From Bacteroidota bacterium (GTDB taxonomy: Bacteria; Bacteroidota; Bacteroidia; Palsa-948), in contig JACQAL010000019.1 of NCBI GenBank assembly GCA_016195025.1, positions 1 to 58,627 on the forward strand: a stretch of DNA of 58,627 nucleotides. The letters run 5' to 3'. Of the stretch, positions 51,016 to 58,627 are shown one piece after another. The notes under the pieces were generated by a model, which was given only the letters and a program-made list of their open reading frames with translations, was not told the origin of the DNA and made no database searches. How positions within the stretch are numbered: position 1 is the first letter of the stretch; every line of letters begins with the position of its first letter. Position numbers and translations under genes: made by a program.

Positions 51016-52668
51016 ATGAAAAAAGTTCTTCTCATCTCGACAGCAGTTTTTTTCTGCTTGACATTTGCGCGCGGTCAGACACCCAACTGGCAATGGGCGA
51101 AAAGCCCAAGTGGAAGTTTTGATCAATATATGTTGTATTCTGTTGCTGCCGATGCTAACGGTAATAGTTATTTAGTAGGTTCTTTTCAAAGTGACTCCGT
51201 CACTTTCGGTTCCATCACTCTTGCTAATGCCAATACGGGTTCTGCTGACATCTTTCTTGCCAAATATGATGCATCAGGAAATGTCCTTTGGGCAAAACGT
51301 GCAGGAGGAATTGGTAATGATGCGGGGTTTTCCGTTACTAACGATACCAGTGGAAATGTATACATCACGGGCTATTTCGCTAGCACCTCTATCACCTTTG
51401 GCTCTACTACTCTGCCTAATTCTGGTATTTTTATTGTCAAATACGATGCTTCGGGCAATGTGATCTGGGCGAAATGCAGGGACGGAGGTAGTCTTGCTTA
51501 TTCTGGCGGAAACAGCATTGTCATAAATGGGAACGGGGATGTGTATGTTACTGGCGGATTCAGTGCTTCCACTCTCACCTTTGGCAGCACTACTTTAATC
51601 AATGCAGGTTTGACGAATATTTTTATTGTCAAATATGATACTTTGGGCAATGTGCTCTGGGCGAAAAGTGCAGGCGGAATGGATACTGATGAGGGACTCA
51701 GCATTGCTACCGATGCAAACAGCAATGCCTATGTTACAGGATATTTCTATAGTTCCTCTTTCACTTTCGGCTCAACTACTTTGACCAATGTATATTATGG
51801 TCAAACCGATATTTTTATTGTTAAATACGATTCTTCAGGGAATGTAATATGGGCGAAAAGTGCAGGCGGAACTCAAGGTGATAGAGGAAACGGCATTGCC
51901 ACCGATGCGAGTGGTGATGTGTATGCTACGGGCATTGTTATTAGTGATTCCATCACTTTTGACTCAATTACTTTGTACAATTCAGGTGTTTTTGTTGTCA
52001 AATATGATCCTTCGGGCAATGTGCTTTGGGCAGAAGGATATGCAGGACTTGCAGGTGGTAGCGGTACCAGTATTGCCACTGATGCAAGCAGCAATGTGTA
52101 TGTTGCGGGCGCTTTCGGTTCTGATTCTATCGTTTTTGGCTCCACTACTTTGACTAATGCAGACCCATTTACCACAGTTGATATTTTTATTGCCAAATTC
52201 GATGCATTAGGAAATGCCCTTTGGGCAAAAAGCGCAGGAGGAAGTTCAAATGATGGAGCGACTTCCGTTACCAGCGATGTGAACGGCAATGTCTTTGTAG
52301 CTGGACTTTTTCAAAGTCCCACTCTCACCTTTGGCTCTACAACTTTGACCAGTTCGGGTGGTTGGGAAATTTTCCTTGCGAAATTAGGTTTGGTTACAGG
52401 AGTAAATGAATGGAGCAATAAAGAAAGTTTTTCTGTTTATCCCAACCCCTTTTCTTTCACAACAACTTTGCAGGTAGACAAATTTTTAAAAAGCGCAACC
52501 TTGACAGTTTACAATTCTTTAGGGCAGACAGTAAAACAAATAAAAAATATCAGCGGGCAGACAGTTACTTTCTCCCGTGACAATCTCGCAAGCGGACTGT
52601 ATTTCGTTCGGCTGACAGAAGAAAACAAAACCATCGCAGTAGACAAATTAGTAATCGCGGACAAATAA
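51016..52668 (+). CDS. SBBP beta-propeller repeat protein with T9SS sorting domain
   Basis: 550 aa. Signal peptide MKKVLLISTAVFFCLTFARG. About seven SBBP-type repeats (VLWAKRAGGIGNDAGFSVTN, DTSGNVYITGYFASTSITFG, STTL, IFIVKYDASGNVIWAK). C-terminal type A sorting domain (~residues 470-550: FSVYPNPFSFTTTLQV, LTVYNSLGQTVKQIKNISGQ, LASGLYFVRLTEENKTIAVD, KLVIADK). Secreted by T9SS and probably surface attached; adhesin or binding role. The post-stop sequence TTTTCTCGGCTCGACAGTTG recurs after 52952 and 57272. Confidence 0.9.
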   Translation: MKKVLLISTAVFFCLTFARGQTPNWQWAKSPSGSFDQYMLYSVAADANGNSYLVGSFQSDSVTFGSITLANANTGSADIFLAKYDASGNVLWAKRAGGIGNDAGFSVTNDTSGNVYITGYFASTSITFGSTTLPNSGIFIVKYDASGNVIWAKCRDGGSLAYSGGNSIVINGNGDVYVTGGFSASTLTFGSTTLINAGLTNIFIVKYDTLGNVLWAKSAGGMDTDEGLSIATDANSNAYVTGYFYSSSFTFGSTTLTNVYYGQTDIFIVKYDSSGNVIWAKSAGGTQGDRGNGIATDASGDVYATGIVISDSITFDSITLYNSGVFVVKYDPSGNVLWAEGYAGLAGGSGTSIATDASSNVYVAGAFGSDSIVFGSTTLTNADPFTTVDIFIAKFDALGNALWAKSAGGSSNDGATSVTSDVNGNVFVAGLFQSPTLTFGSTTLTSSGGWEIFLAKLGLVTGVNEWSNKESFSVYPNPFSFTTTLQVDKFLKSATLTVYNSLGQTVKQIKNISGQTVTFSRDNLASGLYFVRLTEENKTIAVDKLVIADK

Positions 52669-52746
52669 TTTTCTCGGCTCGACAGTTGCGCTCGACAGAC
52701 CGCTTCTCTCTCGGTGGACAACATCGCAAGATAAAAAATGCACTGT

Positions 52747-52878
52747 GGGTAACAGCAAGTTTGCGCTATGCGGGCTGACGTTTAAGTTTGAAAAATTGTA
52801 TCTTCGTTTTATGTTTGTAATGGCAGACAATTTTGTATTCCAAAAGCCCGCCCATCGCAAACTTGCGGAACGTTAGCA
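52747..52878 (+). repeat. attC-like site 2
   Basis: GGGTAACAGCAAGTTTGCGC (52747 on) faces CGCAAACTTGCGGAACGTTAG; ATGCGGGCT faces AGCCCGCCCAT. Core GTTAGCA at 52872-52878. Central -7-like TATCTTCG at 52799-52806. Cassette-start sequence CACCAACACCCAAACAAC follows. Confidence 0.65.
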
Positions 52879-52951
52879 CCAACACCCAAACAACAAAAAG
52901 ACAATGCAACCTTCGACAGCGATTTCGCATCTTGACGGCATAGCAAGTCCA

Positions 52952-54340
52952 ATGAAAAAACTTTATGCGGTTGGTTTAGTTTTATCATTTTCTTTTTTCA
53001 CTCATAATTCCTATGCCCAACTTATTGCTGCAGGGGGACTTCATTCTCTTATGCTTTGCACCGATTCGACCACGAGGGCTTGCGGACAAAACTTGTATGG
53101 GGAATTGGGTGATGGTACTACCACAAACAAATTAATTCCTGTGCAGGTCGGTGGGCTTACTGGCATTACGACTGTATCTGGTGGTTGGCGTCATTCTCTC
53201 TTTTTAAAAAATGATAGCACAGTTTGGGCTTGCGGATATAATAATTATGGTGAATTGGGGGATGGAACCATAATACAAAGAAACTTCTCTGTGATAGTGA
53301 GTGGGTTGATAGGAATTACGGCTGTGTCTGCGGGACAAAATTATTCACTTTTTTTGAAAAATGATGGCTCGGTCTGGGCTTGCGGGCAGAACTTGTACGG
53401 GGAATTGGGTGATGGTACTACAATAGATAAATGGACACCTGTGAAAGTGAGCGGGCTTGCAGGAATTACATCTATATCTGCTGGATACGAGCATTCTCTC
53501 TTTTTGAAAAATGATGGCACAGCTTGGGCTTGCGGGTATAACGGAGGAGGAGAATTGGGCGATGGAACTACCATTGACAAATGGACTCCAGTGCAAGTGA
53601 GTGGGCTGACGGGAATTATAGCCGTATCTGCAGGTTATGATCATTCCCTCTTTTTGAAAAATGATGGCACTGTTTGGGCTTGCGGATTAAATCTTGACGG
53701 GGAATTTGGTGATAGCACTATTTCAAACGGCTCAACTCCCATGCAGATAATATCACTGACAGAAATTACGGCTATTAGTGCGGGCAGTGGGTATTCCCTC
53801 TTTTTGAAAAATGATGGTACATCCTTAGCTTGTGGGGGTAATGGGACAGGAGAATTGGGCGATGGAACCATTATACAAAGAAAAACACCCGTGCAGGTAG
53901 TTGGGCTAACGGGAATTATAGCTGTGTCTGCGGGCTGGTTTCATTCCCTCTTTTTGAAAAATGATAGCACGGTTTTGGCTTGTGGATATAACGGGGATGG
54001 GGAATTGGGTGATGGCACTACTACACAAAGAAATAGTCCCGTGCAGGTAACTGGTTTATGTAGCGTTGCATCAGTAGAAGAGAATTTATTAAAAAATTTA
54101 ATTTCCATTTCCCCTAATCCCTTCTCCACCCAAACAACTTTGCATTCAGACAATCTTTTACACAACGCAACTCTCACGGTGGACAACTGTTTCGGGCAGA
54201 CAGTAAAACAAATTAAAAACATCAGCGGGCAGACAGTTACTTTCTCCCGCGACAATCTCGCAAGCGGACTGTATTTCGTTCGGCTGACAGAAGAAAATAA
54301 AATTATAGCGGTAGACAAATTAGTAATCACCGATAAATAA
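52952..54340 (+). CDS. RCC1-repeat protein with T9SS sorting domain
   Basis: 462 aa from MKKLYAVGLVLSFSFFTHNS; an in-frame ATG at 52904 would add 16 residues ahead of the signal peptide. Seven RCC1/BLIP-II-like repeats: NLYGELGDGTTTNKLIPVQV, GGLTGITTVSGGWRHSLFLK, NDSTVWACGYN. Sorting domain at the C-terminus (FSTQTTLHSDNLLHNATLTV, DNCFGQTVKQIKNISGQTVT, KLVITDK). Secreted propeller protein; ligand unknown. Stop codon is followed at once by a palindromic element. Confidence 0.9.
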   Translation: MKKLYAVGLVLSFSFFTHNSYAQLIAAGGLHSLMLCTDSTTRACGQNLYGELGDGTTTNKLIPVQVGGLTGITTVSGGWRHSLFLKNDSTVWACGYNNYGELGDGTIIQRNFSVIVSGLIGITAVSAGQNYSLFLKNDGSVWACGQNLYGELGDGTTIDKWTPVKVSGLAGITSISAGYEHSLFLKNDGTAWACGYNGGGELGDGTTIDKWTPVQVSGLTGIIAVSAGYDHSLFLKNDGTVWACGLNLDGEFGDSTISNGSTPMQIISLTEITAISAGSGYSLFLKNDGTSLACGGNGTGELGDGTIIQRKTPVQVVGLTGIIAVSAGWFHSLFLKNDSTVLACGYNGDGELGDGTTTQRNSPVQVTGLCSVASVEENLLKNLISISPNPFSTQTTLHSDNLLHNATLTVDNCFGQTVKQIKNISGQTVTFSRDNLASGLYFVRLTEENKIIAVDKLVITDK

Positions 54341-54427
54341 CTCTCCCCTCTTTCCCCTCTCTACCAAGTAGAGAGGGGAAAGAGGGGTGAGTCCTGTGAC
54401 AAACAAATTAATAATCACCGACAAATA
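54341..54427 (+). repeat. Palindromic element after T9SS stop, followed by a second sorting-domain tail
   Basis: CTCTCTACCAAGTAGAGAGG core within CCCCTCTTTCCCC/GGGGAAAGAGGGG arms (54343-54388), same family as 7664-7720 and 8813-8863. Right of it AACAAATTAATAATCACCGA CAAATAA (54400-54427) reads NKLIITDK-stop, a duplicate of the KLVITDK tail just left of the element. Confidence 0.8.
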
Positions 54428-54551
54428 ATTTTCTCGGCTCGACAGTTGCTTTTGTTCCGACCGTTTTTATCGGGTGACAGTTTCGCACGGACAGAAAAGA
54501 AAAAATAAAACCCTACATTTACAAATTACAAAACAAATTAAACTTAAAACA

Positions 54552-54761
54552 ATGACACAAGAACAAGACAAACTTTCAAAAGGTTGGAAAATCTGGACAA
54601 TCTCTGGTATTGTAATTTTCGTTGCAGCAATTGCTTATTCAGCATACAGAACTTTCGGTCAGGACAGCGTTACAAGTGGCGACTATTCTCAACTGACAAT
54701 GATGGGAGTTTTGTTTATTGTAATGCTTGTAACATTGCGACCAGTATTTAAAAAGTGGTAG
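54552..54761 (+). CDS. Small two-TM membrane protein
   Basis: 69 aa: MTQEQDKLSKGWKIWTISGI VIFVAAIAYSA, then YSQLTMMGVLFIVMLVTLRP VFKKW. Two membrane helices with a short outside loop. Shares the third cassette-like unit with the RCC1 gene. Function unknown. Confidence 0.6.
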   Translation: MTQEQDKLSKGWKIWTISGIVIFVAAIAYSAYRTFGQDSVTSGDYSQLTMMGVLFIVMLVTLRPVFKKW

Positions 54762-54818
54762 CGGACAGACAAGTTTCTGCTCGCGGACAGTGACACTGGA
54801 CAAAAAAAGAAACACTAC

Positions 54819-54949
54819 TGCCAACAGCACCTTGCGGCAATGGCAGTTGACATTTAATTTGGAAGTTTCTGCTTTCTATTATCTTTGTAGCGGCTTGACA
54901 GTTTTGTAGCAGTAACACCGCCACTTCTCCAACCTGCAAACCGTTAGCA
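54819..54949 (+). repeat. attC-like site 3
   Basis: TGCCAACAGCACCTTGCGGC (54819 on) and the end CCACTTCTCCAACCTGCAAA CCGTTAGCA (54921-54949) form an imperfect dyad; TGCCAAC pairs with GTTAGCA and ATGGCAG with CCGCCAC. Central TATCTTTG at 54880-54887. The cassette-start sequence (ATAATGCCCAAATACAAAAA) closely matches that after site 0, including CAACGGTAGACAG and TATCTTTACAGT. Confidence 0.6.
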
Positions 54950-55026
54950 ATAATGCCCAAATACAAAAAGACAATGCAACGGTAGACAGTAAATTTGTAT
55001 CTTTACAGTAACTAATTCAAAAGACA

Positions 55027-56457
55027 ATGAAAAAACTTTTACTCATCATATCAGTAATGGTTTGCGTATTTGCAAACGCACAATATACCAAGCTCCTTGA
55101 TTTTACAGGTCTTGCAAACGGAGGTCGTCCTCACGGGTCTCTTATTTCTGACGGAACTTTTCTGTATGGAATGACACAGCAGGGCGGTGCAAGCTTTTTT
55201 TATGGAACCATCTTTAAAATAAAGGCAGATGGAACTGGCTATTTCAAACTATTAGATTTTGCAAACGATACTGTACACGGTATTTATCCTAATGGCTCTC
55301 TTGTTTCTGACGGAGTATCTCTTTATGGAATGACATCTCAAGGCGGGATAGGCAATTGTAGTACAGGTTGCGGAACCATCTTTAAAATAAAGCCAGATGG
55401 AACCGGGTATTCCAAACTTCTTGATTTTACAGGCGCAAATGGAAGCCAGCCCGATGGCGACCTTATTTATGACGGAGCCTTCCTGTATGGAATGACACAG
55501 GTTGGCGGCACAAACAATTTTGGAACAATCTTTAAAATAAAACCCGATGGAACGGGGTATTCCAAACTACTTGATTTCACGGGTGCAAATGGAAGTACTC
55601 CTTGGGGCTCTCTCATTTCTGACGGAACATTCTTGTACGGAATGACACAGGTTGGTGGCGCAAATAATTGGGGAACAATTTTTAAAATAAAACCCGATGG
55701 AACCGGAGATACAACATTGTTGAATTTCTCTGGCTTGGCAAATGGAAGTGACCCTCTTGGTTCTCTTATTTTTGACGGAACTTTTCTTTATGGAATGACA
55801 AAAAGTGGCGGCACAAACAATTCTGGAACCATCTTTAAAATAAAACCCGATGGAACAGGGTATTCCAAACTACTTGATTTCACAGGCGCTGCAAACGGAG
55901 ACACTCCTTTTGGCTCTCTTATTTCTGACGGCACATTTCTGTATGGAGTGACATATATTGGCGGCACAAACAATTTTGGAACAATTTTTAAAATAAAACC
56001 CGATGGAACTGGGTATTCTAAACTATTAGATTTTACAAACGATACTGTACACGGAATTAATCCTACTGGCTCTCTTATTTCTGACGGCACATTTCTGTAT
56101 GGAACGACAATTCAGGGTGGAACAAACAATAACGGGACAATTTTTAAATTAGGAATTGAGACTGGCGTAACGGAGAACAATGTGGAAATTGATTTTACAA
56201 TTTTCCCAAATCCATTTTCTTCCCAGACAACTTTACGGATAGACAATTCATTCCACAACGCAACTCTCACGGTTTACAATTCTTTCGGGCAGACAGTAAA
56301 ACAAATAAAAAATATCAGCGGGCAGACAGTTGTTCTCTCCCGTGACAATCTCGCAAGCGGACTGTATTTCGTTCGGCTGACAGAAGAAAACAAAACCACT
56401 CATCTTGACAGCGGTTCTCGCGCTGACAGTTGCGCATGGACAGTATCCAACCTTTGA
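55027..56457 (+). CDS. GloVer-type repeat protein with damaged T9SS domain
   Basis: 476 aa. Signal peptide MKKLLLIISVMVCVFANAQ. About eight repeats of 'LLDFTGxANGxxPxGSLISDGTFLYGMTxxGG.. and GTIFKIKPDGTGYSK' (choice-of-anchor GloVer family). A T9SS domain begins normally (FPNPFSSQTTLRIDNSFHNA, LASGLYFVRLTEENKT), but the last strand and KLVITDK tail are replaced by HLDSGSRADSCAWTVSNL, which is the signal-peptide DNA of the next gene read out of frame. Sorting may therefore fail. Confidence 0.85.
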   Translation: MKKLLLIISVMVCVFANAQYTKLLDFTGLANGGRPHGSLISDGTFLYGMTQQGGASFFYGTIFKIKADGTGYFKLLDFANDTVHGIYPNGSLVSDGVSLYGMTSQGGIGNCSTGCGTIFKIKPDGTGYSKLLDFTGANGSQPDGDLIYDGAFLYGMTQVGGTNNFGTIFKIKPDGTGYSKLLDFTGANGSTPWGSLISDGTFLYGMTQVGGANNWGTIFKIKPDGTGDTTLLNFSGLANGSDPLGSLIFDGTFLYGMTKSGGTNNSGTIFKIKPDGTGYSKLLDFTGAANGDTPFGSLISDGTFLYGVTYIGGTNNFGTIFKIKPDGTGYSKLLDFTNDTVHGINPTGSLISDGTFLYGTTIQGGTNNNGTIFKLGIETGVTENNVEIDFTIFPNPFSSQTTLRIDNSFHNATLTVYNSFGQTVKQIKNISGQTVVLSRDNLASGLYFVRLTEENKTTHLDSGSRADSCAWTVSNL

Positions 56458-57265
56458 CATTACAACTGGTGCTTCGGGGACAACGACAACTGTTCCTCAA
56501 AGTTTTAATGAAACAAGAGGAGTTGATATAACAGTTCTTCAACCTGTGTTGATTCAATCAATCATATTACATAGGTTTTGCACCGGAACAGTTAATGATT
56601 CCGGGTTTGTTGGATTAAGAATATATGACAGTGGAACACAAGCATTATTATTCTCGCGTGACAGCGTTATAAGTCCTATGTATGACAGCGCAATTAGTTT
56701 TTCCGCATTGTTTATTAATACTTGGCAGACTGGACAATCCTTTCGTGTAAGTTTTTCCTGCTATGGTTATGGCAACAGCAATACAAGTGGCAGTGGATAT
56801 ATGTTTCAACCGACAACATTTCCTTACAATGGCAACAATGGCTTTGTTCAAATTAATCAAGCATATGACGGTGCTCTAAATACATTTCCAAACAATACAA
56901 ATATATTTGTCCCTTTTATAAGTTTTGAATATAATCCTTGGGTAAATGTTAATGAGATTGAAAATAATTCCACACTTAGCATTTCCCCTAATCCTTTCTG
57001 CTCGCAGACAGTTTTACAAACAGACAATCTTTTACACAACGCAACTCTCACGGTGGACAATTGTTTCGGGCAGACAGTTGCGCAAATAAAAAACATCAGC
57101 GGGCAGACAGTTACTTTCTCCCGCGACAATCTCGCAAGCGGACTGTATTTCGTTCGGCTGACAGAGCTGCGCTCGCAACCTACGGTTGTCTCTCCCAGCG
57201 GGGGAGGGACAGAGGGTGGGGGCAGTGAGGTTTTCACAGGCAAATTAGTAATCACCGATAAATAA
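56405..57265 (+). CDS. T9SS-sorted secreted protein lacking its ATG start
   Basis: 286 aa counted from a TTG at 56405, in LTAVLALTVAHGQ. Sister gene 57272 begins MKKFFLASTAVLALTVAHGQ, so the first ~5 codons are missing. Body: beta-rich (TFDITTGASGTTTTVPQSFN, ETRGVDITVLQPVLIQSIIL, SFRVSFSCYGYGNSNTSGSG). Sorting domain FCSQTVLQTDNLLHNATLTV ... KLVITDK, interrupted before the last strand by an in-frame palindrome-rich insert (57167-57232; VSPSGGGTEGGGSE). Expression would need a TTG start, read-through or coupling with 55027. Confidence 0.7.
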   Translation: MTAVLALTVAHGQYPTFDITTGASGTTTTVPQSFNETRGVDITVLQPVLIQSIILHRFCTGTVNDSGFVGLRIYDSGTQALLFSRDSVISPMYDSAISFSALFINTWQTGQSFRVSFSCYGYGNSNTSGSGYMFQPTTFPYNGNNGFVQINQAYDGALNTFPNNTNIFVPFISFEYNPWVNVNEIENNSTLSISPNPFCSQTVLQTDNLLHNATLTVDNCFGQTVAQIKNISGQTVTFSRDNLASGLYFVRLTELRSQPTVVSPSGGGTEGGGSEVFTGKLVITDK

Positions 57266-57271
57266 ACAGCA

Positions 57272-58480
57272 ATGAAAAAGTTTTTCCTCGCCTCGACAGC
57301 AGTTCTCGCATTGACAGTTGCGCACGGACAGACATATCCGATATTCGGAAACGAAATACCTGTGACCATTAATGGATTAACCTTTAGCGTACAAGACCCT
57401 TTTATTTCTCCTGACGGAAACACACTGATATTTAATCATGACAACAACTTACCTAATGTAAAATTATATTATGCAAGCAAAATAAACGATTCAACTTTTA
57501 ATTTTATAGGAGAAATTGCTGGCGCTAATCAAACTACACCTAATGCAACTAATCTGTCTTCGTGCTTGGATTCAGCCAATAATCTTTTCTGGACTTCATT
57601 AAGAAATTATAATCCGCCAACATCGTATGAAAATCTTATGCACGCAAAATACACTTCGGGAAGTGCAACAAATTTGACAAAGGTGTATGGAAATATTTAT
57701 GTTCAAATTCCGTATTGGGTAATTATGGACGCTGAAATAAGTTATGATGGGAATTATTTATATTATACCAATACTTATTTCGGTCCAAACGGAAATGACT
57801 GTAATGCTCCCTGCTATTCTCAGCTCAACATTGCACAGAAAGTGAATGATACAACTTTTAGCAAACTTTCCAACTCTAATGCAATTCTTACAAATGTCAA
57901 CGATACTAATTATCTTGTTTATGTTCCGCAAATAACTAAAGACGGACTTGAACTGTATTTTACAAGAGTATTGAAAAATCCACCCAATCCTAACACTGAG
58001 ATTTGTGTTTCGGTAAGAAATACTGTTAGTGATACATTCAGTTTGCCGTCTGTAATATATTCAAATTATGGTTGGTTGCCCGAAGCCCCATCTTTAACAA
58101 CCAACAAAGGCATATTGTATTATCATAAACAATCAGCATATAGTAGTGGCTTTTTCAAAATTTATATGCGGTATCGAACAGGGACAACAGATATAAGCGA
58201 GACAACTAATAATGAGTTTATTTCTGTATTCCCAAATCCCTTTTCAACACAGACAACTTTGCAAACAAATAATCTCTTACACAACGCAACTCTCACGGTG
58301 GACAACTGTTTCGGGCAGACAGTTGCGCAAATAAAAAACATCAGCGGTCAGACAGTTACTTTCCCCCGCGACAATCTTCCAAGCGGACTGTATTTCGTTC
58401 GGCTGACAACCCCCTCTCTTGTTTTAGGAGAGGGCGGGGGTGAGGTTTTCACAGGCAAATTAGTAATCACCGACAAATAA
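57272..58480 (+). CDS. PD40/TolB-like repeat protein with T9SS sorting domain
   Basis: 402 aa. Signal peptide MKKFFLASTAVLALTVAHGQ. WD/PD40-like motifs: FSVQDPFISPDGNTLIFNHD, SYDGNYLYYTNTYFGPNGND, PQITKDGLELYFTRVLKN. T9SS domain FPNPFSTQTTLQTNNLLHNA ... SGLYFVRL, then an in-frame insert TTPSLVLGEGGGE encoded by a CCCCCTCTC/GAGAGGGCGGGG palindrome (58408-58446), then VFTGKLVITDK. Starts 6 nt after the stop of 56405. Confidence 0.85.
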   Translation: MKKFFLASTAVLALTVAHGQTYPIFGNEIPVTINGLTFSVQDPFISPDGNTLIFNHDNNLPNVKLYYASKINDSTFNFIGEIAGANQTTPNATNLSSCLDSANNLFWTSLRNYNPPTSYENLMHAKYTSGSATNLTKVYGNIYVQIPYWVIMDAEISYDGNYLYYTNTYFGPNGNDCNAPCYSQLNIAQKVNDTTFSKLSNSNAILTNVNDTNYLVYVPQITKDGLELYFTRVLKNPPNPNTEICVSVRNTVSDTFSLPSVIYSNYGWLPEAPSLTTNKGILYYHKQSAYSSGFFKIYMRYRTGTTDISETTNNEFISVFPNPFSTQTTLQTNNLLHNATLTVDNCFGQTVAQIKNISGQTVTFPRDNLPSGLYFVRLTTPSLVLGEGGGEVFTGKLVITDK

Positions 58481-58569
58481 TTTTTTCGGCTTGACAGTTG
58501 TGTTCGGTAGACCAGACAAACTATTCTTAACTTTGAAAACAACAAAAAGTAACTAATCAAATAAAACTC

Positions 58570-58627
58570 ATGGAACTGATCCGAAAAAAAATCTTAAAAG
58601 TTCATGGTACAATTGCCGTGGCAGCCG
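58570..58627 (+). CDS. Partial CDS at window end
   Basis: ATG at 58570 opens a frame (MELIRKKILKVHGTIAVAA) that runs off the end. It follows the T9SS gene by ~90 nt without an attC-like site. Too short to assign. Confidence 0.35.
   Translation, partial: MELIRKKILKVHGTIAVAA

Overview
The window (about 40% GC) comes from a Bacteroidota genome, probably an uncultured Bacteroidia or Sphingobacteriales-like lineage. The evidence is five proteins with type IX secretion (T9SS) C-terminal sorting domains, PorT-like outer-membrane barrels, a Bacteroidota START-like protein, SpoIIE phosphatases on TPR/YfiR/HD-cNMP scaffolds, and many TAnnTTTG promoter -7 motifs in place of strong Shine-Dalgarno sites. 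Many statements on gene function below are family recognition by eye, without database searches.

Layout. 0-12.8 kb is chromosomal and loaded with repeats: a TPR signalling protein, a RAYT/IS200-type transposase among REP-like palindromes, a 21-bp satellite, an FN3-like protein, outer-membrane and lipoprotein genes, a sigma4-like/RpoA-CTD chimera between direct repeats, a 5'-nucleotidase-like HAD protein and an NDH-2 NADH dehydrogenase. A tRNA-Met(CAT) lies at 12.99 kb. From there to 32.81 kb is a ~19.8-kb genomic island bounded by a 26-bp copy of the tRNA T-arm/acceptor sequence. It carries a large and a small serine recombinase, a MerR-like regulator, a Fic protein, an HsdR_N-methyltransferase fusion, a DUF2130 protein, zinc-ribbon and coupled small unknown genes, a cREC-domain protein, a Cas4-like nuclease with a decayed second copy, and an operon of two large unrecognised proteins (422 and 985 aa) divergent from a small gene.

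32.9-46.9 kb is again core-like: START-like protein with a lysine-rich arm, PAP2 phosphatase, SiaC/DUF1987, pseudouridine synthase, AsmA-like protein, barrel protein, HepT/MntA toxin-antitoxin, HD-cNMP-SpoIIE phosphatase, OmpA protein and PQQ-type propeller. 46.9-48.4 kb holds repeats and a second protein next to a 21-bp satellite.

48.7 kb to the end looks like a cassette array. Four ~130-146-bp imperfect palindromes resembling integron attC sites separate co-directional genes (YfiR-SpoIIE, SBBP, RCC1, GloVer-type and PD40-type T9SS proteins). The T9SS domains are nearly identical in DNA, with in-frame palindrome insertions and a deletion fusing two neighbours. A ~150-bp MITE-like element occurs four times, each directly downstream of a stop codon. 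The leading candidates for something new are the two-gene island operon, the attC-like array with promoters inside the sites, the sigma4/alpha-CTD chimera and the stop-codon-associated MITE.
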